In this document: piece after piece, positions 7,599 through 16,160 of the stretch
How the letters are laid out: each line of letters begins with the position of its first letter
Position numbering within the stretch: position 1 is the stretch's first letter
Origin: an uncultured Lachnospiraceae bacterium
GTDB lineage: Bacteria; Bacillota; Clostridia; Lachnospirales; Lachnospiraceae
Direction of reading: 5' to 3'
NCBI GenBank assembly: GCA_910577675.1
Contig: CAJTOR010000052.1
Coordinates: 1 to 25,417 of the forward strand
DNA length: 25,417 nucleotides
The notes under the pieces: model-generated
Told to the model about the DNA's origin: nothing
Database searches by the model: none
Seen by the model: the letters and a program-made list of their open reading frames with translations, nothing else
Translations under genes and position numbers: made by a program

Positions 7599-8765
7599 AT
7601 GCGGGAGAAAATCAAAAAACTGACACCGAAATTTTTGATCCGGATCTATCAGAGGGCGCGTTATCTCGCGGTAACTGCGCTTTTTTTTGCGTGCAGGATA
7701 TTCCCGCTCAAAAAAAATCTGGTTGTTTTTTGCAGTGTGTGGGGGTACGGGGACAATGCAAGATATGTTGCCGAGGAATTAATTGACAGGAAGTGTGCGG
7801 GAAGGGATGCGGTGATGGAACTTATTTTTATCACAAACCATCCGGGGCAGGTGCCCGAAAACCTGCCCATCAGGGCATTGAAAACAAATTCGCCCGCAGC
7901 CGTTTTAGCTCTTGCCCGCGCTGCGGTGTGGGTGGAGAACAACCGAAAGGAAGCATATATAAGGAAGCGGCGGGGGCAATATTACATCCAGCTCTGGCAC
8001 GGCGGGATCGCGCTGAAAAAAATAGAGGGGGACTGTGAGGAGGCGCTCGGGGCATCCTATATCCGCCGCGCAAGGAAGGATTCGGCAAACACGGATCTTT
8101 TTGTTTCAAACAGCACCTTTTGCACGCAGATGTACCGCAGGGCATTCTGGGCAAATTGTGAGATATTAGAGTGCGGCAGCCCACGAAATGACCGGTTTGT
8201 CCGCGGGATGGCGGGGTACGGGGATAAACCTTTTGCGCAGAGAATCGCAATCTATGCCCCAACCTACCGCGGCACCGGGAAAAACTACTGTGATTTTAAT
8301 GCGGGGAAACTGCGCGCCGCGCTAGCCGGACGTTTTGGCGGGGAGTGGGAGATACTGGTGCGCCTGCATCCGCTGGTGGCGGGGCAGCACGAGTTTTCCG
8401 GGAAGGACGGAGTGCGGGATATCAGCGGGGAACCCGACCTGTACAGTTTTTTGTATTATGCGGATGTATTGATTACGGATTACTCCAACACAATGTTTGA
8501 ATTCTGCATTGCGAAAAAGCCCGTCTTTTTGTATGCGGATGATTTGGAAAATTATAAGAGGGAGCGGGGGCTGTATTTTGACTATTTGGATCTTCCCTTC
8601 CCGAAAGCCTTTACGCAAGAGGAACTCTACGCAGCCGTGCAGGGGTATGAGGGGGAAAAGTATGTGGATTTGCAGCAGGAATTTTTAAAGAGCGCCGGGC
8701 TGAAAGAGAGCGGCAGGGCAGCAGCGGCAGTTGCCGACCGGATTGAAAAGATAATAAAAAGCTAG
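7599..8765 (+). CDS. CDP-glycerol glycerophosphotransferase family protein (TagB/TagF-like)
   Basis: This encodes 388 residues. ATG 7599 was chosen over the longer frame because AGGAGG lies 8 bases upstream. The family transfers glycerol-phosphate (or ribitol-phosphate) from a CDP-alditol to a glycan or teichoic acid chain at the inner membrane face. Motifs fit: WHGG (133-136), NSTF (171-174), GSPRNDRF (193-200), APTYR (220-224), RLHP (255-258) and TDYSNTMFEF (293-302). A basic, amphipathic N-terminus probably holds it at the membrane. It is the last gene of the glycan cluster, and a new promoter lies just downstream. It may decorate a glycan with glycerol-phosphate rather than make a classical wall teichoic acid, since no TagA, TagO or CDP-glycerol synthase gene is in the window. 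Confidence 0.9.
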   Translation: MREKIKKLTPKFLIRIYQRARYLAVTALFFACRIFPLKKNLVVFCSVWGYGDNARYVAEELIDRKCAGRDAVMELIFITNHPGQVPENLPIRALKTNSPAAVLALARAAVWVENNRKEAYIRKRRGQYYIQLWHGGIALKKIEGDCEEALGASYIRRARKDSANTDLFVSNSTFCTQMYRRAFWANCEILECGSPRNDRFVRGMAGYGDKPFAQRIAIYAPTYRGTGKNYCDFNAGKLRAALAGRFGGEWEILVRLHPLVAGQHEFSGKDGVRDISGEPDLYSFLYYADVLITDYSNTMFEFCIAKKPVFLYADDLENYKRERGLYFDYLDLPFPKAFTQEELYAAVQGYEGEKYVDLQQEFLKSAGLKESGRAAAAVADRIEKIIKS

Positions 8766-8778
8766 ACATAAATTTATG

Positions 8779-8807
8779 TTGCAATTTCCCGCGCTCCGCG
8801 GTATGAT
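8779..8807 (+). promoter_or_regulatory. Sigma-A-type promoter for the oligopeptide transporter operon
   Basis: TTGCAA (8779-8784) and TATGAT (8802-8807) are separated by exactly 17 bases. Transcription would start near 8814, about 90 bases before the lipoprotein start. Confidence 0.7.
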
Positions 8808-8903
8808 ATAGACGCTGTAAAAACAGCATACAATTTCATAATGATGAGAGAATATTTCATGAAAAATCAACGGAAACGTGCATGGCACGGGAAAGGAGCT
8901 TTT

Positions 8904-10487
8904 ATGAAAAAGCATGGAAAAATTCTGTTGGCGCTGTTGCTTATCCTAGGTATCTCAGTATTTGCGGGGGGCTGCGGCAAAGATGAAGATTCTTCGGACG
9001 GCCAGAAAACGGAAGGCACGGATGGCGACACTGTGACCGATAACCCCGTTGCAGGTGGTGAAATCATTGTTGGAATTACCCAGGATTTAGACAGTCTTGA
9101 CCCACACAAAGCACATGCGGCAGGAACTTTGGAAGTGATCTTTAATCTCTTTGACGGCTTAGTAAAGCCTGATAAGGATGGAAATCTAGTTCCGGCGGTT
9201 GCAAGCGACGTTGCGATTTCGGAGGACGGTATGACCTACACATTCACATTGCGTGAGGGGGTTACGTTCCACAACGGTGCGCCTGTAACGGCGGAGGATG
9301 TCGTATATTCTTTAAAGCGCAGTGCGGGGTTGCTTGAAACGGTCGATCCGGAGGTAATCGTGACATCCGCGCTTTCCTGTATCTCGGATATCACTGCATC
9401 AAAGGATGCATCCGGCAAGGATATCATCGTACTCAGCCTCTCCTCGGCAAACACCGAGCTGCTCGGCTATCTGACAAGTGCCATTATCCCGAAGGATTAT
9501 AATAATCAGGCGAACTCCCCGGTTGGTACCGGCCCGTTCAAATTTATTTCCTACACGCCGCTCCAGAGTTTTGTAATGGAGAGGTATGTGGATTATTACG
9601 GGACTGCGCCGTATCTTGACAAAGTAACGTTCAAGATTTATGCGGATACCAACACCGCGTTTTTGGAGCTGCAGGGCGGCGGAATTGATATTTTCCCATA
9701 CCTGACAAGCGAGCAGGCAAAGCAGCTTACCGATAATTACAACATAGAAAACGGCACGGCAAACCTTGTGCAGGCGCTGTTTTTAAACCAGGCGAAAAAA
9801 CCGTTTGACGATGTCCGCGTGCGCCAGGCACTTTGCTATGCCATTGACCGCCAGCAGATTCTTGATATGGTTGCGGACGGCAAGGGGACTATAATCGGCT
9901 CCAATATGTTTGCGGGTTTCGCAAAATATTTTAATAAAGATGTGGTGAATATGTATTCCCATGACACTGCGAAGGCGAAGGAACTTTTGGCGGATGCGGG
10001 TTACCCGGACGGTTTTGAAATGACAATCACAGTACCGAGCAATTACCAGTTCCATGTGGATACCGCGCAGGTGATTGTGGAGCAGTTAAAGGAAGTCGGG
10101 ATCACCGCGAAGATTGAGCTTGTCGAGTGGGGTTCCTGGCTTGAAAATACCTACCGCGGCAGGCAGTATGAAACGACCGTGGTGGGTCTTGATGCAAACC
10201 TTGCGCCGAGCGATGTGTTAAAGCGCTACCGCTCCACAGCAAGCAGCAATTTTGTAGGTTATGCCAACGATGAATTTGACCGAATTTTTGAACTTGCAGT
10301 GGCGGAAACGGATGACGCAAAGAAGGTGGAATACTATAAGCAGCTTCAGGAAATACTGGCGCAGGATGCCGCGTCGGTCTATATCCAGGACCCAGCTTCC
10401 TATGTTGCGGTCAGCAAAAAGCTTTCCGGCTATACCTTCTATCCGCTCTATGTGCAGGATATGTCGAAAATATATTTTGTAAAGTAA
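8904..10487 (+). CDS. Extracellular solute-binding lipoprotein, peptide/nickel type (SBP_bac_5)
   Basis: This is the substrate-capture component of an oligopeptide/dipeptide-type ABC importer. It has 527 residues from ATG 8904, chosen because AAAGGAG lies just upstream and the protein then opens with a clean lipoprotein signal peptide: basic MKKHGK, a hydrophobic core, and lipobox AGGC with the lipidated Cys at 24. An Asp/Ser/Thr-rich spacer follows. The family pattern REGVTFHNGAPVTAEDVVYSLKR is at about 117-139, and the rest follows the usual SBP_bac_5 layout. Two permeases and a fused ATPase gene follow directly. Actual substrate (peptide, nickel chelate or oligosaccharide) cannot be decided from sequence. 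Confidence 0.93.
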   Translation: MKKHGKILLALLLILGISVFAGGCGKDEDSSDGQKTEGTDGDTVTDNPVAGGEIIVGITQDLDSLDPHKAHAAGTLEVIFNLFDGLVKPDKDGNLVPAVASDVAISEDGMTYTFTLREGVTFHNGAPVTAEDVVYSLKRSAGLLETVDPEVIVTSALSCISDITASKDASGKDIIVLSLSSANTELLGYLTSAIIPKDYNNQANSPVGTGPFKFISYTPLQSFVMERYVDYYGTAPYLDKVTFKIYADTNTAFLELQGGGIDIFPYLTSEQAKQLTDNYNIENGTANLVQALFLNQAKKPFDDVRVRQALCYAIDRQQILDMVADGKGTIIGSNMFAGFAKYFNKDVVNMYSHDTAKAKELLADAGYPDGFEMTITVPSNYQFHVDTAQVIVEQLKEVGITAKIELVEWGSWLENTYRGRQYETTVVGLDANLAPSDVLKRYRSTASSNFVGYANDEFDRIFELAVAETDDAKKVEYYKQLQEILAQDAASVYIQDPASYVAVSKKLSGYTFYPLYVQDMSKIYFVK

Positions 10488-10516
10488 AATAGAAATTACC
10501 GGGGAGGAGGAAGGTC

Positions 10517-11458
10517 ATGCGGTACTATGTCAAAAAAATAATTTCTCTCATTATGGTATTGTTCCTGATTATGCTGCTGACCTTCATCGCCTTCCAGGTT
10601 ATCCCGGGGGATGGGGCGGTTACCCGTCTGGGGGTGGATGCGACACCCGAGGCAATCGAGGCATTAAGGGAGTCCCTCGGGTTAAACAGAAGCCTGCCTG
10701 CGCGCTTTTTTTCCTTTCTGGGCGGCGCGGTGCGGGGGGATTTTGGGATGTCCTACCATTACAGCAAGCCCGTCGGCGAACTTTTGGCAGCGCGGCTTCC
10801 CGCAACAATCGGGCTTGCCGCGCTTGCCATATTGTTGATTGTCGCGGTTTCCGTGCCGCTGGGGCTTTTGTGCAGCCGCAGGGAGAAAGGGGTTATTGAC
10901 CGCACAATCACCATGGTAACACAGACGCTTATGGCGGTGCCTGCATTTTTTCTAGGAATTATTATCACGCTGATATTCGGCAGGATTTTAAGATGGTTTT
11001 CACCGGGGGGATATGTTTCGCCGGGGGAAGATTTTTTTGGCTATCTGAGCTATATGCTGTTTCCTGCCATATCGGTTGCCATACCTAAAATTGCGATGAC
11101 CGTAAAATTCCTTAAAACATCGGTGCTGAGGGAACTGAAACTCGACTATGTGCGCACGGCGCGCAGCAAGGGGAATACGGAGAGAGCCATCCTGTGGGGA
11201 CATGTACTTAAAAATGCGCTGATCCCGGTGATAACCTTTATGGGCATGGTGGTTGCGGATGTGCTGGCGGGCAGCATCGTGGTGGAGCAGGTTTTTAACC
11301 TGCCGGGGGTAGGCAGGCTTTTGATTACGGCGATCTCAAACAGGGACTACCCGGTGGTGGAGGCGGTCGTGGTCTATATTGCTTCCGTCGTGCTGATCGT
11401 GAATTTTATTGTTGATTTACTGTACCAGAAAGTAGATCCGCGCGTGCGGATTGAGTAA
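10517..11458 (+). CDS. Oligopeptide-type ABC importer permease (OppB/DppB family)
   Basis: This encodes 313 residues, a normal length. ATG 10517 follows GGGGAGGAGGAAGG. It begins with the MRYYVKKIISLIMVLFLIMLLTF-type first helix and the FxVIPGD loop typical of OppB/DppB, with about six membrane segments. The cytoplasmic EAA loop that docks on the ATPase is at about 214-240 (RTARSKG..., then LIPVITFMG). The stretch AGSIVVEQVFNLPGVG near 250-266 is the family hallmark. It forms the channel together with the next gene. Confidence 0.95.
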   Translation: MRYYVKKIISLIMVLFLIMLLTFIAFQVIPGDGAVTRLGVDATPEAIEALRESLGLNRSLPARFFSFLGGAVRGDFGMSYHYSKPVGELLAARLPATIGLAALAILLIVAVSVPLGLLCSRREKGVIDRTITMVTQTLMAVPAFFLGIIITLIFGRILRWFSPGGYVSPGEDFFGYLSYMLFPAISVAIPKIAMTVKFLKTSVLRELKLDYVRTARSKGNTERAILWGHVLKNALIPVITFMGMVVADVLAGSIVVEQVFNLPGVGRLLITAISNRDYPVVEAVVVYIASVVLIVNFIVDLLYQKVDPRVRIE

Positions 11459-11479
11459 CGGAAAGGAGCCGCGGGGAGT

Positions 11480-12307
11480 ATGAAGAAAAAACGCAGGCAG
11501 CGAAACACAATAAACTTTAGCCTGGCCGTGGGCATCGCGCTGGTATCCGCGGTGCTCCTTTTTGTTTTTGTCGGGCTGTTTTACACGCCCTATGACCCGA
11601 TGGAAATGAGCATGACCCTGAAAAACAAAGCGCCAAGCCTGAGCCATCCGTTCGGGACGGACTACCTCGGCAGGGATATTTTAAGCCGTGTTATGGACGG
11701 CGCGGGGACGACTTTTTTGATCGGGGCGGCAACGGTATTAATCGGGCTTGTTGCAGGAACACTGATCGGAGCCTTTACAGGTTATTATGGCGGGCTGGCG
11801 GACGAGATATTAATGCGTTTAAACGATACGCTGACATCTTTCCCAAGCATCCTTTTAGCGCTTGTTTTTGTCAGCGTGATCGGCACGGGGAAATACAATA
11901 TTATCATTGCCCTAGGCATAATATTTATCCCGAGTTTTGCACGCGTGGTGCGCGGAGAGTTTATTGTGCAGAAGGAACTTGACTATGTGCGAAACGCGAA
12001 GCTTTTAGGGGCGGGCAACCTGCGCATCATGTTTGTCCATATTTTGCCGAACACCGCACCGATCCTGATTTCGGCAGTGACAATCGGCTTAAACAACGCG
12101 ATACTTGCCGAGTCGGGGATGAGTTACCTCTCGCTCGGCGTGCAGCCGCCCGATCCAAGTCTTGGGCGAATGCTCTCGGAGGCGCAGGGATATCTTATGA
12201 GCGCGCCGTGGGCGGCGGTAGCGCCTGGGATGATGATTGTGCTTACTGTGCTTGGGTTTAGCATGATTAGCGAGAATATCGGGAGGGGGGAGATGCGTGG
12301 AAAATAG
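11480..12307 (+). CDS. Oligopeptide-type ABC importer permease (OppC/DppC family)
   Basis: This encodes 275 residues; ATG 11480 follows GGAAAGGAGCCGCGG. The N-terminal helix is at about 14-35, and the PFGTDYLGRDILSR stretch (about 56-69) is the classic OppC/DppC signature. The EAA loop (VRNAKLLGAG..., then LPNTAPILI) is at about 170-195 and a SYLSLGVQPPDPSLGRML segment near 216-233. It pairs with the preceding permease. Its last 11 bases overlap the start of the ATPase gene, so translation is coupled. Confidence 0.95.
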   Translation: MKKKRRQRNTINFSLAVGIALVSAVLLFVFVGLFYTPYDPMEMSMTLKNKAPSLSHPFGTDYLGRDILSRVMDGAGTTFLIGAATVLIGLVAGTLIGAFTGYYGGLADEILMRLNDTLTSFPSILLALVFVSVIGTGKYNIIIALGIIFIPSFARVVRGEFIVQKELDYVRNAKLLGAGNLRIMFVHILPNTAPILISAVTIGLNNAILAESGMSYLSLGVQPPDPSLGRMLSEAQGYLMSAPWAAVAPGMMIVLTVLGFSMISENIGRGEMRGK

Positions 12308-13943
12308 TGGGCATTTGCTTGAACTTAGCGGGGTGGCGGTTGGCTTCCCGGAAAAAGGACGGGGCGTGAAACTGGTTACGCAGGGGGTTTCGCTCTATGT
12401 GGATCCAGGCGAGGCAGTGGGCATCGTCGGGGAATCCGGTTCCGGAAAAAGTGTGAGCATGTTGGCGAGCGTCGGTCTGTTATCCGGCGGTGGCAGGATT
12501 GTGGAAGGGAGCGTGCGCTTTCTGCACGGGGAGGAGTATATTGAACTTAATACCCTGGGACAGAAAGAGCTAAATGAGGTGCGCGGTGATGAAATTTCCA
12601 TGATTTTCCAGGAACCGATGACCTCCTTAAACCCTGTGATGACCGTCGGCCGCCAGGTTTGCGAAATGCTTGTGCTCCATACGGACTGTGCGGGTGAGGA
12701 GCGCAGGGGCAGGGTGCTTGACATGTTTAAGGAGGCGGGGCTATCTGATGTGGAGGCTCTTTATGAAAAATACCCGCATCAGCTCTCCGGCGGTATGCGC
12801 CAGCGTGTTATGATCGCGATGGCGATGATACTTCGCCCAAAGCTTTTGATTGCGGATGAGCCAACCACTGCACTGGACGTGACCGTGCAGGCAAAAATCT
12901 TGAAATTGCTGAAAAAATTCCAGACAGAGTACGGCACAGCAATCCTGCTGATCTCGCATGACCTCGGTGTGATAAGGAGTGTCTGTTCCCGCGCGGCGGT
13001 TATGTGCGGCGGGCGGATTGTGGAGCAGGGTGACGTTGAGAATCTGTTTGAACATCCGCAGGAGGATTACACAAAGAAACTTCTTTCGGCGGCGCTCGGA
13101 AAAGAGAATGTGTTAAGGGAAGCCGGTGTTAAAAGCAGCGGGGAAGTTTCTGTGCGCGTTGAGGACTACTCGGTGTTTTATGAGGAGAAGGCGAAAAGAA
13201 ATGAGCGCGGGAAAAACAGGATAAAGGATGTGCCGGAGGGAAAGAGCCGATTGAGTGCGCTGTCCGCACTGCTAAACGGAAAGACCAGGCGCGAGGTCGT
13301 AAAGCATGTATCGTTTGAACTCTATGCGGGTGAGATTGTGGGCATTGTCGGTGAATCCGGCTGCGGAAAGTCTACACTTGCCAAGGCGCTTGCCGGCTTG
13401 AACCCGCTCACAGAGGGGAAGGCGTGGATTTCGTGCAGCCAGCCGCAGATGGTCTTCCAGGATCCTTACGGAAGTTTAAACCCTGCCAAAACTATTGGCT
13501 GGCTTTTGACCGAGCCGCTGCGCCTGCACCGTATCGGAACCAGGCAGGAGCAGTACAGGGCAGTATGCGAAATGCTCGATAAGGTGGGGCTTGGTGAAAA
13601 GTATTATGGGCGTTATCCCGGCACTCTTTCCGGCGGGCAGCGCCAGAGGGTGGCAATCGCGATGGCAATTATGTTAAGGCGCAGTTTTATTGTGCTGGAT
13701 GAACCGGTTTCCGCGCTCGATGTGACGGTGCAGGAGCAAATCCTTGTACTATTAGTCAAACTGCAAAAGGAATTTGGTCTGACCTACCTGTTTATCTCGC
13801 ATGATATGAATGTGATCCACCGCATCTGCGACCGGGTTTTTGTAATGTACGGCGGCGAGATTGTCGAGAGCGGTGAGGCTTCGCAGGTTTTTTTAAACCC
13901 CAAGCATCCTTATACAAAAAAATTGCTGAGTGCCAGGCTGTAG
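12297..13943 (+). CDS. Fused oligopeptide ABC importer ATPase (OppD-OppF in one chain)
   Basis: This encodes 548 residues with two complete ABC ATPase domains, the OppD and OppF equivalents, that power the importer. It starts at GTG 12297 inside the end of the permease gene, with GGGAGGGGGGA just upstream. Domain 1: Walker A GESGSGKS (45-52), signature LSGGM (163-167), Walker B LLIADE (183-188). Domain 2: Walker A GESGCGKS (352-359), signature LSGGQ (444-448), Walker B FIVLDE (464-469). Both sites look catalytically intact. A charged linker of about 60 residues (about 270-330) joins them and replaces the usual Cys-containing C-terminal region of a separate OppD. Fused forms exist (YejF/GsiA type), but the split form is commoner in Firmicutes. 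Confidence 0.94.
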   Translation: MENSGHLLELSGVAVGFPEKGRGVKLVTQGVSLYVDPGEAVGIVGESGSGKSVSMLASVGLLSGGGRIVEGSVRFLHGEEYIELNTLGQKELNEVRGDEISMIFQEPMTSLNPVMTVGRQVCEMLVLHTDCAGEERRGRVLDMFKEAGLSDVEALYEKYPHQLSGGMRQRVMIAMAMILRPKLLIADEPTTALDVTVQAKILKLLKKFQTEYGTAILLISHDLGVIRSVCSRAAVMCGGRIVEQGDVENLFEHPQEDYTKKLLSAALGKENVLREAGVKSSGEVSVRVEDYSVFYEEKAKRNERGKNRIKDVPEGKSRLSALSALLNGKTRREVVKHVSFELYAGEIVGIVGESGCGKSTLAKALAGLNPLTEGKAWISCSQPQMVFQDPYGSLNPAKTIGWLLTEPLRLHRIGTRQEQYRAVCEMLDKVGLGEKYYGRYPGTLSGGQRQRVAIAMAIMLRRSFIVLDEPVSALDVTVQEQILVLLVKLQKEFGLTYLFISHDMNVIHRICDRVFVMYGGEIVESGEASQVFLNPKHPYTKKLLSARL

Positions 13944-14042
13944 CACTGAGGAACATAATATAAAACACCGGGTGAACATGCGGCGGGCATATAGTGAATA
14001 CCTAGTGTAACGGTTTTCTATCGGTTAGTTATTTCTAAATGA

Positions 14043-14071
14043 TTGACAAGTGTTTTTCTATTTGTTAAAAT
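14043..14071 (+). promoter_or_regulatory. Sigma-A-type promoter for the hydrogenase-MCP gene
   Basis: A perfect TTGACA (14043-14048) is followed after 17 bases by TAAAAT (14066-14071). A TATAAT at 14073-14078 is spaced 24 bases away and is less likely. The predicted leader is about 65-70 bases. No clear terminator for the transporter operon is visible between 13944 and here. Confidence 0.7.
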
Positions 14072-14145
14072 ATATAATGAAGCGCGTGGTAGCTGATAGA
14101 ATAATGGTAAAAACGCTGAATATTTGACTTCAAAGGAGAAACACT

Positions 14146-16074
14146 ATGGGAAGAGTCTGTATAGACACAAGCAAGTGTGTGGGCTGTAATGCCTGCGTCA
14201 GGGTATGTCCGGTACTTGATGCCAATATAGCAAAATCGGATAGTACGGGACGATTAGTAATCAATATTGATGAGAAAAAATGTATCAAGTGTGGTGCCTG
14301 CATCAGCGCTTGCTCTCATGGTGCGAGAACCTATGAGGATGATATTGATGCATTTATGCAGGATTTGGGTGACGGGCAGGAGATTGTACTTCTCGCAGCG
14401 CCTTCCATCAAAATCGGTTTCGAGGGGAACTGGAGACATGTGCTCCAGTGGTTCAGGAACCGGGGGATAAAAAAGATTTACGATGTGTCCTACGGCGCAG
14501 ATATCTGCACCTGGGCGCATATCCGCTACTTGCAGCAGCACCCGGATGCGAAACTGATATCGCAGCCGTGTGCTGCGGTGGTAAACTACATAGTAAAGCA
14601 CAGGCCGGAACTTTTGCCGCACCTGTCGCCGGTTCACAGCCCGCTGCTCTGCCTGGGCATTTATCTGCGCCATGTGCTTGGATATAAGGGCAAGCTTGCA
14701 GCGATCACACCTTGTATTGCCAAGGGGGATGAATTTAAAGAAACGCGCATCATCGATTATAATGTGACGATGGAGCATCTGAGGGACTACTTTAAGATGA
14801 ACAAAGTTGACCTGCCGACCGTAAAGATTTACAGCCCATTCGAGTTTGACGGCGATATCGGTCTGGAGGGTGCAATCTATCCGAGGCCGGGCGGACTTAT
14901 GAAAAACTTGCAGATTCATAACCCGGATCTTTGTGTTATCTCCTCCGAGGGGACGGAGCGCCTTTACGATGATCTGGATTTGTATTTGAAGCAGAGAGAA
15001 AAAGACCTGCCGGCGGTCTTCGATGTGCTAAGCTGCAAGGATGGCTGTAACGGCGGTCCGGCAACCGGTGTTGACTATCACTGCTTTGCCATCAACAATA
15101 TTATGTATGATGTTGAGAAGTACGCGCGCAACGTGCGCCGAAAGAATGTAACCCGGCGCGGGGAGGATTTACAGTTTGCAGAATTTGACAAGAAACTTCG
15201 TCTTAGCGATTTCCTGCGCAGGTATGTTGCGAGCGAGGTAAAAGAGATCCCTGTGACCGAGGCGGAGATTGAGAGGGCATATCGCCTGATGGGCAAGACC
15301 ACGGAAGATGAGAAGCATTTTGACTGTCATGCCTGCGGTTTCCGCACCTGCCGCGAGATGGCGATAGCCTTGGCGAAGGGTATCAATGAGAAGGAAAACT
15401 GCCACCAGTACATTATTACTTCCGTCGGCGCGGAGCGGCATAAGGTGGAGCAGGTCAACCGCAAGGTTCATGAGATGAACGGGAATTTGAGCAATGTATT
15501 TGAGCAGTTGAACAATAATATTTATGAGATCAAGGAAGAGGCTGACTTAATCCGTGAAACAGGTCTGCACACTGCGGAGAAGATGAGTATCCTGACAGAT
15601 CATATGGGCAAGTTAGCAAGTCTTAACGAAGGTCTTAGGGAGTCCGCGGAGCGCATTACAAACAGTATCGAGAGCTACAATATTATGACGCGGGATGTGG
15701 AGAAGATTGCAGGGAAAATCAATCTTTTGTCGCTGAATGCGGCAATTGAGGCGGCAAGGGCAGGCGAGGCAGGCAACGGTTTTGCGGTGGTTGCCTCGAA
15801 TATCCGGCAGCTCTCGGACAGCTCGAAATCCTCCGTTGCCTCCGCGAAGGAAAATGATGAGGCAATCAAGGGAGCCATTGACGCGATCTCGGATGTCATC
15901 GAGAAATTTAACAGCACAATCACGGAAACTCTCTCCTCCGTAAAGGCTGCAATCAAGGATGTTGATAAAACTTCCGAGAAGGGACAGACGATACAGGAGT
16001 CCATGGATGTGGTATCGAGAATGGCGGACGATGTGAAGGCTGTAATCCATGAAACCAATGTAATATTGAACTGA
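14146..16074 (+). CDS. Soluble [FeFe]-hydrogenase-like sensor fused to a chemotaxis (MCP) signalling domain
   Basis: This encodes 642 residues; ATG 14146 follows AAAGGAG. Domains in order: two [4Fe-4S] ferredoxin sites (Cys 11, 14, 17, 21 and Cys 46, 49, 52, 56); a [FeFe]-hydrogenase catalytic-type domain (about 75-330) with the four H-cluster cysteines apparently kept (Cys 142 in SQPC, Cys 190 in TPCIAK, Cys 297 and 301 in CKDGC); a PF04060-like FeS domain (Cys 394, 397, 402, 419); then a coiled-coil MCP hairpin (about 430-640) whose tip reads INLLSLNAAIEAARAGEAGNGFAVVA. There are no membrane segments and no signal peptide. Proline 141 stands where catalytic hydrogenases have the proton-shuttle cysteine, which favours a sensory role. 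It probably senses H2 or redox state and signals through CheW/CheA. That output is inferred from the family. Confidence 0.9.
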   Translation: MGRVCIDTSKCVGCNACVRVCPVLDANIAKSDSTGRLVINIDEKKCIKCGACISACSHGARTYEDDIDAFMQDLGDGQEIVLLAAPSIKIGFEGNWRHVLQWFRNRGIKKIYDVSYGADICTWAHIRYLQQHPDAKLISQPCAAVVNYIVKHRPELLPHLSPVHSPLLCLGIYLRHVLGYKGKLAAITPCIAKGDEFKETRIIDYNVTMEHLRDYFKMNKVDLPTVKIYSPFEFDGDIGLEGAIYPRPGGLMKNLQIHNPDLCVISSEGTERLYDDLDLYLKQREKDLPAVFDVLSCKDGCNGGPATGVDYHCFAINNIMYDVEKYARNVRRKNVTRRGEDLQFAEFDKKLRLSDFLRRYVASEVKEIPVTEAEIERAYRLMGKTTEDEKHFDCHACGFRTCREMAIALAKGINEKENCHQYIITSVGAERHKVEQVNRKVHEMNGNLSNVFEQLNNNIYEIKEEADLIRETGLHTAEKMSILTDHMGKLASLNEGLRESAERITNSIESYNIMTRDVEKIAGKINLLSLNAAIEAARAGEAGNGFAVVASNIRQLSDSSKSSVASAKENDEAIKGAIDAISDVIEKFNSTITETLSSVKAAIKDVDKTSEKGQTIQESMDVVSRMADDVKAVIHETNVILN

Positions 16075-16097
16075 TCTGCCGTAGCGCAGGTAAGTAT

Positions 16098-16133
16098 GGG
16101 CGGCTAAGCGGGAAAGCTTGGCCGCCCGTTTAT
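16098..16133 (+). terminator. Hairpin terminator after the hydrogenase-MCP gene
   Basis: GGGCGGCTAAGC (16098-16109) pairs with GCTTGGCCGCCC (16116-16127) over 12 positions with one G-U pair and a six-base loop. The following GTTTATAA is only moderately T-rich, so termination may be incomplete. Confidence 0.65.
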
Positions 16134-16160
16134 AAGGGCGGAATACAAAGGAAACGTATT

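Noticed and set aside
14073..14078. TATAAT as the -10 box for the hydrogenase-MCP gene
   Set aside because: It is 24 bases from TTGACA; TAAAAT at 14066-14071 gives the correct 17-base spacing.
14254..14919. 221-codon open frame on the minus strand
   Set aside because: It lies opposite the ferredoxin and hydrogenase domains, has no ribosome site, and its product shows no recognisable pattern.
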